Shown: positions 9,082-19,543 of the stretch, in pieces
How the letters are laid out: each line of letters begins with the position of its first letter
How positions within the stretch are numbered: the first letter of the stretch is position 1
Source of the DNA: Natronoflexus pectinivorans
GTDB lineage: Bacteria; Bacteroidota; Bacteroidia; Bacteroidales; Marinilabiliaceae
Assembly (NCBI RefSeq): GCF_004345615.1
Contig: NZ_SLWK01000010.1
Location: 62,001-126,000 of the forward strand
Length of the DNA stretch: 64,000 bases
Direction of reading: 5' to 3'
The notes under the pieces: model-generated
Databases searched by the model: none
What the model saw: only the letters and a program-made list of their open reading frames with translations
Told to the model about the DNA's origin: nothing
Made by a program: the position numbers and the translations under genes

Positions 9082-12000
9082 ATGCTACTAGAAAACTTTA
9101 TTCGATTTTGCTTGTCCCGTAGGGGAATTATGGCTGCCCTGTTCGTATTCCTGGCTATTTTCGGGTACTACTCATTTACAAGACTGGAAATTGATGCCTA
9201 CCCAGATATAGCCGATGTCACATCAATGGTTGTAACACAATATCCAGGTCACGCCGCCGAAACTATTGAGGAGCAAGTAACCATTCCTATTGAAAGGGCT
9301 CTTAACGGAATGCCCGGACTCGTTGTTATGCGTTCAAAAAGCACCTTTGGACTGTCCATGATAACCCTGGTATTTGCCGATGGAATTGATGATTACTTTG
9401 CACGTCAGCTCATACGCGAAAGGCTTATTGAAGCAGAACTCCCCGAGGGGGCAGAACCTGAGCTGGAACCACTGACAAGTCCAACGGGGGAGATTTTCAG
9501 ATATACCATTCACTCTGACATTTACTCCCAGAGAGAATTGCGGGAGTTGCAGGATTGGGTCATCATCCCGAAGTTGCGCGAGGTATTCGGTGTGGCCGAG
9601 GTGGTAACCCACGGTGGCGAAACCACTCAATTTCAGTGCGAAATTGACCCCGAAAAACTGCTAAAGTACAGCCTCTCCCTTGAAGATGTAATAGAAGCCG
9701 TTGAGGACAACAACTCAAATGCCGGAGGCGGCCGCGTTAACCGGGGAGATTTAGCCTATGTTATTCGAGGAATAGGCCTGGTACGCTCGCTTGAAGACTT
9801 GGGCAATGTGGTGGTTACGTCTATTGATGGAACTCCAATATTCCTGCGTGATCTGGGAGAACTCAAACTTGGAGCAATGGAACGCAACGGGATGCTGGGA
9901 CGCGACGATGAAGACGACCTGGTGCAGGGAATTGTAGTATTGCTCAGACACATGGACCCATCTCCTGTTCTGGCCAATGTCAACAAAATGGTTGATGAAC
10001 TCAACAATAAAATATTACCTGAAGGAGTACGGATAGATCCATACTACGACCGCACCGAACTCATACAACAAACCACTCGATCGGTTTCATTCACTCTGTT
10101 GCAGGGAATCGGTCTGGTGGTATTGATCCTACTCTTGTTTATGGGAAGTATCAGATCGGCATTAATTGTGGCTTGTGTAATCCCATTTGCCATGCTAATC
10201 TCTTTTGCCCTCATGTATCTTACCGACATTCCGGCTAACCTCTTATCCTTAGGAGCACTTAGCTTTGGGATTCTGGTTGATGCTGCCATTGTAATAGTAG
10301 AAGCATTACAGGCTAGGAGAGAGAAGAATCCGGATGAAACATTTACAGAAGAGCGTGTTGCAGAGAGTACTATCAGGGTAGGGAAACCCATATTTTTCGC
10401 GGTGCTCATCATCATTGCAGCTCACCTTCCGCTTTTTGCATTTGAAAGAATCGAAGCAAAATTCTTTATTCCCATGGCCTATACGGTTGCCTATGCTTTA
10501 GGCGGAGCTCTCTTGTTCTCTCTGGCTGTAATTCCCGCGTTAATGCTGTGGTCCTATAGGAATCCATCTAAAGTCTTTGTGAACAAACCACTGGAATGGC
10601 TAAAAGCCAGATACAATAAGATGATGACTTTCTTATTGAACTATCCACGTTACGCCATCATACCTGCTATTATTGCCATTCTTCTTACTGCTTTTACCTT
10701 CAATAGAATTGGGAAAGAGTTTTTACCTTACATTGACGAAGGTTCAATTTGGCTTCAGGTAAAAATGCCTGCAGGGATCTCCATGGAGAAAGGAGCCGAA
10801 ATGGCAGCCGAACTTAGAAGGGTTGCGCGGGAGTTCCCTGAGGTAAAGCACATCGTCACCCAGCTGGGACGGAACGATGATGGTACGGATCCGTTTACCC
10901 CATCGCATATTGAGTCAATGGTAGTGCTTCATCCATACAACACATGGAATCCGAGGCGAAGCAAGCTCAAACTGATTGAAGAAATGGACAAACGCTTTCA
11001 GCAAATTCCGGGTATGTTTGTGGGTTTCTCACAGCCCATGATTGATGGCGTAAACGACAAAGTAGCAGGAGCGCACAGTGAATTGGTTGTAAAAGTTTTT
11101 GGCGATGATTTTGTGGAAACCCGCAGAATCGCCGAGGAAATTATTGATGTTCTCGAAACGGTTGAGGGTGCTGTCGACCTTGCCATCGACCAGGAGCCAC
11201 CACTGCCGCAAATGCAGATAATGGTGGACAGAGATGCTGCCTCCCGGTTTGGGATTAATGTATCGCAAATTTCGGAACTGATTGAGGTAGGCATTGGAGG
11301 GCAACCGGTATCGGAGATTTTCCTCGGACAACGCCGGTATGATGTCATTCTGCGTTACCCTGAACATATGCGAAATACACCTGAGAAAATCGGGAACCTG
11401 CTGCTGACCTCTCCCGATGGTGCTTCCATAGCCCTTTCGCAGGTGGCGAACATTATAATGACGACGGGTGAAAGCACCATATCAAGAGAGATGAATCGCA
11501 GACACGCAACCGTGAAACTTAATTTGCGGGGGCGTGATTTCTCCCACTTCTTCAGGGAAGCACAGGCTGCCATTGAAGAGAGAGTAAAATACGACCAGGA
11601 TTTATACACCACAGAATGGGGAGGTTTATTTGAGAATAAGGAGCGTGCCGAAGGCCGGGCTCTGGTAATACTGGCTATGGTTCTTGGAATTACATTTTTG
11701 CTGCTATACGCTGAATTCGGAACAGTAAGACATCCATCAATTATTTTGGCATCATTGCCTCTGGCTATTCTCGGCGGACTGGTTGCTCTCCAAACAAGGG
11801 GAATGACTGTAAACGTTGCAAGTACAGTGGGTTTCATCGCACTTTCCGGTTTGGCGGTGCAAAATGGAGTCATCCTGATCTCAAACATCAACCGAATAGT
11901 TAAGAAGAGAAGCAATGAACTGAAAGAATCAGTCATTGAGGGTGCAACTCAACGCTTACGTCCGGTGCTAATAACGGCAACCACCACCTTATTCGGTGTA

Positions 12001-12150
12001 CTGCCAGCAGCTTACGCTTTCGGTGTGGGAAGTGACATCCAACGCCCGTTGACTACAGTAGTAATGGGCGGTTTGATTTCAGCAACCATTCTGACCATGA
12101 TCATTTTGCCGGTCATATATTACCTGGTTGAAAAACGGTTTACAAGGTAA
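9082..12150 (+). CDS. CusA/CzcA-family heavy-metal efflux RND pump
   Basis: The 1022-residue inner-membrane antiporter belongs to the HME-RND group. Diagnostic features are LEIDAYPDIADV near the N-terminus, helix-4 sequence LSFGILVDAAIVIVEA with a single Asp in the VDAAIV context, EFLPYIDEGSIW at the start of the second half, and GFSQPMIDGVNDKVAGAHSELVVKVFGDD in the porter domain. It exports divalent or monovalent metal ions using the proton gradient. The match to CzcA-like (Co/Zn/Cd) or CusA-like (Cu/Ag) specificity cannot be settled by eye. It is the middle gene of an adaptor-pump-TolC operon, 19 bases after the adaptor. Confidence 0.93.
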   Translation: MLLENFIRFCLSRRGIMAALFVFLAIFGYYSFTRLEIDAYPDIADVTSMVVTQYPGHAAETIEEQVTIPIERALNGMPGLVVMRSKSTFGLSMITLVFADGIDDYFARQLIRERLIEAELPEGAEPELEPLTSPTGEIFRYTIHSDIYSQRELRELQDWVIIPKLREVFGVAEVVTHGGETTQFQCEIDPEKLLKYSLSLEDVIEAVEDNNSNAGGGRVNRGDLAYVIRGIGLVRSLEDLGNVVVTSIDGTPIFLRDLGELKLGAMERNGMLGRDDEDDLVQGIVVLLRHMDPSPVLANVNKMVDELNNKILPEGVRIDPYYDRTELIQQTTRSVSFTLLQGIGLVVLILLLFMGSIRSALIVACVIPFAMLISFALMYLTDIPANLLSLGALSFGILVDAAIVIVEALQARREKNPDETFTEERVAESTIRVGKPIFFAVLIIIAAHLPLFAFERIEAKFFIPMAYTVAYALGGALLFSLAVIPALMLWSYRNPSKVFVNKPLEWLKARYNKMMTFLLNYPRYAIIPAIIAILLTAFTFNRIGKEFLPYIDEGSIWLQVKMPAGISMEKGAEMAAELRRVAREFPEVKHIVTQLGRNDDGTDPFTPSHIESMVVLHPYNTWNPRRSKLKLIEEMDKRFQQIPGMFVGFSQPMIDGVNDKVAGAHSELVVKVFGDDFVETRRIAEEIIDVLETVEGAVDLAIDQEPPLPQMQIMVDRDAASRFGINVSQISELIEVGIGGQPVSEIFLGQRRYDVILRYPEHMRNTPEKIGNLLLTSPDGASIALSQVANIIMTTGESTISREMNRRHATVKLNLRGRDFSHFFREAQAAIEERVKYDQDLYTTEWGGLFENKERAEGRALVILAMVLGITFLLLYAEFGTVRHPSIILASLPLAILGGLVALQTRGMTVNVASTVGFIALSGLAVQNGVILISNINRIVKKRSNELKESVIEGATQRLRPVLITATTTLFGVLPAAYAFGVGSDIQRPLTTVVMGGLISATILTMIILPVIYYLVEKRFTR

Positions 12151-12214
12151 CTAGATTTTTAGACCGATAGACAAGACAAAATAGAAAACCAGCCATTATA
12201 AAAAAAATAAACAG

Positions 12215-13465
12215 ATGAGAATAAGAGCAATCTTTTTCATACTGATACTTCCTTTCTTTCTGGCTAATTCTCAGGAAAAAAGGGAGATGAATTTTGATGA
12301 ATTCATGCAGTATGTGTTAACCAATAATCTGGAACTGATTATTGAGCAGTATGAAGTTACAGCTGCCACGGCAGCTGTAACGGCTGCCCGGATTTTTGAG
12401 GATCCAGAACTGGAGATGATTTTTCCCATGTTCAGAAGCGATGAGTTTGATGAAATGCCTCGCTCCATCGCATTTGAAATGGAAATCCCCATTGAGCTTT
12501 TCGGCAAACGCCGAAACCGCATACGATTGGCACGCATGGAACAATATGCAGCAGAAGCGGAGCTGGAAGATTTTCTACGTTACTTAAGGGCTGAAGCGGC
12601 AGAAGCCTTTATCGAATTACTCACAGAGCAAAAGAAATTGCAGCGCATGGAATTGACGCTACAACAGCTAAACCAGTTATTAGAAGTAAACAAAGCGCTG
12701 TACGAAGCCGGCGATATTGGGGAAGTTGACGTGATAAAGACACGTTTGGAAGCACGAAATTTCCATGCCGAACTGTTTGATGCACGCATGGAGTTATCTG
12801 AGATACTTTCAGGCATCCACTTCATGATGGGAGGCATCCCGGCCGATTCGTTAGTGCTTACAGGCGAAATGGTCTCCAGGCAAATTGCGGTAGATTACCC
12901 CTGGCTTCGAGAACAAGCCATTTCCCGACGCTCCGATGTAATAGCTGCTCAAAGATATGTTCAAGCCTCTGAAATCGGGATGAGGCTTGCGAGATCCGAA
13001 CGCCTGCCAAACATATCAATTATAGCGGGGTATCATAACGAAACCGGACGTTCACCCATGCCGGGCATGTCTGCAACATATGGAGGGCTCATCATCCCTC
13101 TTCAGTTCTCAGGGTTAAACCGAGGCGAGTACCAAATGGCAACCGTTGCTTACGAACAGTCACAAACCATGCTTAGCGCCACCATTTTGGAAGTAGAGGC
13201 CGGCATAAAAAGAGCATGGGATAACCATCGCCTGCTTTCTCAAAAACGATTGCTTTTTGATGAAAGTATTCTCTCAGATGCAGAGAAAGTTCGCGATGCA
13301 GTTGTGTTCAGCTACCAACGAGGAGAAGTCAGTCTATTAGAGGTTTTAGAAGCTCAGAGTGCTTTAAATGAGACCTACATCAACTATTACGATACGCAGG
13401 CACAATACACCAATTCAATCATTGAACTCAGCCGTGAATCGGGTGAGTGGCTATTGGCATTTTGA
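12215..13465 (+). CDS. TolC-family outer membrane efflux protein
   Basis: The 416-residue protein has a signal peptide (MRIRAIFFILILPFFLANS), then alternating long helices rich in Ala, Glu and Leu and short strands, the pattern of OEP/TolC proteins. These form a trimeric channel through the outer membrane and periplasm. Motifs include FEMEIPIELFGKRRNRIRLA in the first repeat and IIAGYHNETGRSPMPG in the second. It is the last gene of the metal-efflux operon and is followed by a strong hairpin. It probably docks with the two proteins encoded upstream. Confidence 0.9.
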   Translation: MRIRAIFFILILPFFLANSQEKREMNFDEFMQYVLTNNLELIIEQYEVTAATAAVTAARIFEDPELEMIFPMFRSDEFDEMPRSIAFEMEIPIELFGKRRNRIRLARMEQYAAEAELEDFLRYLRAEAAEAFIELLTEQKKLQRMELTLQQLNQLLEVNKALYEAGDIGEVDVIKTRLEARNFHAELFDARMELSEILSGIHFMMGGIPADSLVLTGEMVSRQIAVDYPWLREQAISRRSDVIAAQRYVQASEIGMRLARSERLPNISIIAGYHNETGRSPMPGMSATYGGLIIPLQFSGLNRGEYQMATVAYEQSQTMLSATILEVEAGIKRAWDNHRLLSQKRLLFDESILSDAEKVRDAVVFSYQRGEVSLLEVLEAQSALNETYINYYDTQAQYTNSIIELSRESGEWLLAF

Positions 13466-13479
13466 CCATCATAGAAACA

Positions 13480-13515
13480 AAAAGAGGCGATGTATGAATT
13501 TACATCGCCTCTTTT
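13480..13515. terminator. bidirectional terminator between the tolC-like gene and katG
   Basis: A perfect 15-bp stem (13480-13494 with 13501-13515) has a 6-base loop. T runs on the plus strand and A runs on the other flank allow it to end both converging genes. Confidence 0.88.
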
Positions 13516-13543
13516 CAATATTAAAATCAATATTTTATTAAAA

Positions 13544-16402
<2,859 letters not shown>

Positions 16403-16633
16403 ATGAATAGAATAAAAGAAGTATTAGAAGAAAAAGGAATTAAACAAAAGTGGCTTGCTGAGAAACTGGATAAAAGCTACAATATGGTTAATTCTTATGT
16501 GCAAAACAGAAAGCAACCCAGAATTGAGGTGCTTTACGAAATTGCAGAGATACTTGGCGTTAGCGTAAAAGATTTATTAATTGACAACGACCCCTCGACT
16601 TCGCTCAGGGCAAACACTACAAAGGATAAGTAA
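16403..16633 (+). CDS. XRE-family helix-turn-helix regulator of the type III R-M island
   Basis: This is a 76-residue protein, nearly all of it one HTH_3 domain (IKEVLEEKGIKQKWLAEKLDKS...VNSYVQNRKQPRIEVLYEIAEILGVSVKDLL). Its stop overlaps the mod start as TAATG, so the two are translationally coupled. A small HTH protein in this place resembles controller proteins that delay restriction or set methylase levels (inference). The last 13 residues, starting PSTSLRANTT, are encoded largely by an intergenic-type repeat (16592-16610), so the original C-terminus has probably been replaced. Confidence 0.85.
   Translation: MNRIKEVLEEKGIKQKWLAEKLDKSYNMVNSYVQNRKQPRIEVLYEIAEILGVSVKDLLIDNDPSTSLRANTTKDK
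16592..16610 (+). repeat. short interspersed repeat inside the 3' end of the XRE regulator gene
   Basis: CCCTCGACTTCGCTCAGGG is a phrase I recognise as widespread between genes in Bacteroidota. Related TCGA/CTCAG words make up the tandem arrays at 59.3 kb. Here it is read as codons. Confidence 0.5.
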
Positions 16634-18651
16634 TGGATAACGAGCAAAAAATAACCACAGATATTAAAGTGCCGAACAAAAACATGGAAGTGTTAAAAAA
16701 GCACTTCGGTCAATGCTTTGACAAAAACGGAAACTTTGATATAGAGAAGTTCAAACAAGAACTTTCTGAAAATGAAATTGACTTTTACAAAGAAAGTTAC
16801 GGATTAGATTGGCTCGGAAAATCATATGCTCGTATTTTGGCAAGCGATGAAGCTACAACTTTACTAAAAGAGGATGAAGAGCACAACCAAAAGGACGAAA
16901 ACAAAGATTCTCAAAACCTATTGATAAAAGGTGACAACTTGGAAGTGCTGAAACACTTATCAAACGCCTACTACGAAAAGATTAAAATGATATACATTGA
17001 CCCACCTTACAATACAGGGAGTGATGGATTTGTATATCAGGATAACCGCAAATTTACTATCGACGAATTAAAGCAGCTTGCTGGTGTTGATGAAGAAAAA
17101 GCAAAAAGAATTCTTGACTTTACTCAAAGTAAAAGTAATTCACATTCTGCATGGTTAACTTTTATGTATCCTCGATTATATATTGCAAAACAACTTTTAA
17201 AAGACGATGGGCTAATTTTTATTTCCATAGATGATAATGAAGTGGCTCAACTCCGACTGCTAATGGATGAAGTTTTTGGGGAAGAAAATTTTGTAGGTAA
17301 TTTAATATGGTTAAATCAAGAAGGTGGTGGTGGTTCAGATAGTAAACATTTTAGATTGAAACATGAGTATATTTTATGTTTTTCTAATAATGTTGATGAA
17401 CTTCTAATCAATGGTGTTGAAATTAGTAATCTCGAAAGATATACACAATCAGATAAATATGAAAACCAAAGGGGCAAGTACTATCTTCAAAAATTAGGGA
17501 TGGGATCTATTCAATATTCAAGTTCATTGGATTATGAAATCACAATGCCGGATGGAATAAAAATAAAACCAGCTGATAATAATAATGGTAAAAAAGCTTG
17601 TTGGAGGTGGTCAAAAGAAAAGTATAATTGGGGGTTAAAAAATGATTTTATTGAATTTAAAAAAGATAGAGAGAAACAGTGGCAAGTATATACAAAACAA
17701 TATTTAAAATGTGATAACGAAGGAAATTTTATTGAAAGACAAAATAGACCAACAGGAGTTATAGAGAAGTTCTCAAGCACTCAAGCAAGTAAGAAAATTC
17801 AAGAGTTATTTAGTGGTAATAAAATTTTTAGTTATCCAAAACCATATGACCTTATTTCATATTTAATTTCTCTTTCGGCTAGTGAAAAAAACGACATTAT
17901 CCTTGATTTTTTCGCCGGCTCTGGTACCACAGGCGATGCAGTTATGCAACTTAATGCAGAAGATGGCGGCAACCGAAATTTTATACTTGTTCAGCTCCCT
18001 GAGCCAATAGATAAAAAGAAAAGCAAAACAGCCTACGATTTTGTTAAAGACGAATTGAAAATCTCTGAACCAACTATTTTTGAAATCACAAAAGAAAGAC
18101 TTATTCGAGCTTCAAAGAAAATTAAAGAAGAAACAATTACATCAAAAATAGCAAATAAAGAAAAAGAAATAACCGAACTAAACGGCAAGTTGGATTTAGA
18201 CAACAAAGATGAAAAGATTCAACAACTTAAAACAGAAATTGAAAACCTTAAAAATCAGGATTTAGGTTTCCGAATTTTTGAAACTACACCAATTTGGGAT
18301 GATTACGGTTTTGAAGCCGATGAACTAAATCCGCAATTGAAAATCTTTGATGAAAGTACTCTTTCCGAAGAAGATATTAAAGCCTTGTTAATTACCTGGA
18401 AAACTTATGATGGCATAACTTTAACGGAGCCGTTAATAGAACTTGATTTTGGTGGATATATAGGTTATTTCGCAGATAAAAAGCTTTACCTTATGGACAA
18501 AGGTTTTTCAACTGAAAATTTAAAAAACTTATTGGAGAAAATCGACACCGATAAAGAGTTTAACCCAACCTCAATAGTTGCCTTTGGTTATAATTTCGAC
18601 AGTAAAAATCTCAGAGAGATTTCTGAAAACATAAAATCGTATGCCAACTAA
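16633..18651 (+). CDS. mod: type III restriction-modification system DNA methyltransferase (Mod)
   Basis: The 672-residue protein is an N6-adenine methyltransferase of the beta class. Motif IV DPPYNTGSDGF (about residue 123) precedes the target-recognition region, and motif I DFFAGSGTTGDAVMQLN (about residue 425) follows it. An N-terminal part includes GLDWLGKSYAR. Mod recognises a short asymmetric site and methylates one strand, and it also supplies DNA recognition to the Res subunit encoded 0.9 kb downstream. A C-terminal coiled coil (about residues 500-545, KEKEITELNGKLDLDNK) is visible. Codons are A/T-rich compared with flanking housekeeping genes, consistent with horizontal acquisition. 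Confidence 0.95.
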   Translation: MDNEQKITTDIKVPNKNMEVLKKHFGQCFDKNGNFDIEKFKQELSENEIDFYKESYGLDWLGKSYARILASDEATTLLKEDEEHNQKDENKDSQNLLIKGDNLEVLKHLSNAYYEKIKMIYIDPPYNTGSDGFVYQDNRKFTIDELKQLAGVDEEKAKRILDFTQSKSNSHSAWLTFMYPRLYIAKQLLKDDGLIFISIDDNEVAQLRLLMDEVFGEENFVGNLIWLNQEGGGGSDSKHFRLKHEYILCFSNNVDELLINGVEISNLERYTQSDKYENQRGKYYLQKLGMGSIQYSSSLDYEITMPDGIKIKPADNNNGKKACWRWSKEKYNWGLKNDFIEFKKDREKQWQVYTKQYLKCDNEGNFIERQNRPTGVIEKFSSTQASKKIQELFSGNKIFSYPKPYDLISYLISLSASEKNDIILDFFAGSGTTGDAVMQLNAEDGGNRNFILVQLPEPIDKKKSKTAYDFVKDELKISEPTIFEITKERLIRASKKIKEETITSKIANKEKEITELNGKLDLDNKDEKIQQLKTEIENLKNQDLGFRIFETTPIWDDYGFEADELNPQLKIFDESTLSEEDIKALLITWKTYDGITLTEPLIELDFGGYIGYFADKKLYLMDKGFSTENLKNLLEKIDTDKEFNPTSIVAFGYNFDSKNLREISENIKSYAN

Positions 18652-18688
18652 AAGAATATTGATATTGACTTTATAACCCGATACTAAA

Positions 18689-19543
18689 ATGAAACACGAG
18701 ATAATACATAGGCTAACATCCAATTTCGAGGATTTTGCACACAAAACCGAAGAAGGTATTGAGTTTTGGCTGGCACGCGACCTTCAGCATCTTTTAGGCT
18801 ACGGAAAATGGGACAATTTCCAGAACGTAATCAGCAAAGCAAAAACTGCATGTGAAATATCGGAACAAGAAATTTCAGACCATTTTGCCGACGTCGGGAA
18901 AATGGTTGAAATTGGTTCGGGGGCAAAAAAGGAAATTGATGATATAATGCTTACCCGTTATGCTTGTTACCTTATTGCTCAAAATGGCGACCCTCGAAAA
19001 CAAGAAATTGCGTTTGCCCAAACCTATTTTGCCGTTCAAACGCGCAAAGCTGAAATTATTGAACAGCGAATGTTAGAATTTGAGCGGCTCCAGGCAAGAA
19101 AGAAACTTTCAGAAACTGAAAAAGAACTGTCAAAAGTAATTTTTGAGCAAACTGGTGGAAACCAAAACTTTGCTATAATCCGCAGTTAAGGCGATGCTGC
19201 TCTTTTCAACAAAACCACGCAACAGATGAAAAACAAGTGGGGAATTAAAAACAAACCACTTGCCGATTTTATGCCTACCATTTTACTTAAAGCCAAAGAT
19301 TTTGCTACTGAAATAACCATTTTTAATGCTAAGGACAAAAGGATGCAAACCGAAGGGCAAATATCAAATGAACATATTACAAACAATAAAACAGTTAGGA
19401 AAACCCTTATTTCCAGAGGAATTACTCCTGAAAACCTTCCACCGGAAGAAGATGTAAAAAAAGTGGAACGCAAATTAATGTCAGAAGAGAAAAAGACTTT
19501 GAAAAATAAAGACAAGTTTAACAGTCAAGGTGAAGGCGAATGA
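18689..19543 (+). pseudogene. dinD: dinD-like (DNA-damage-inducible protein D) gene interrupted by one in-frame stop
   Basis: Two pieces lie in the same frame: residues 1-166 (MKHEIIHRLTSNFEDFAHKT... to NFAIIRS) end at TAA 19187-19189, and reading on gives GDAALFNKTTQQMKNKWG, then PLADFMPTILLKAKDF and ITPENLPPEEDVKKVERKL to a stop at 19541. Together they make 284 codons, close to the length of DinD (about 275), and family members have a Lys where the stop falls (IRS-K-GD). One base change, AAA or AAG to TAA, explains it. No frameshift is needed. The gene sits 37 bases after mod, and its final stop overlaps the res start (ATGA). DinD-type proteins are often carried between mod and res, and the E. 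coli protein is SOS-induced and limits RecA activity. A restart at ATG 19226 could still make the C-terminal part. Confidence 0.82.
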
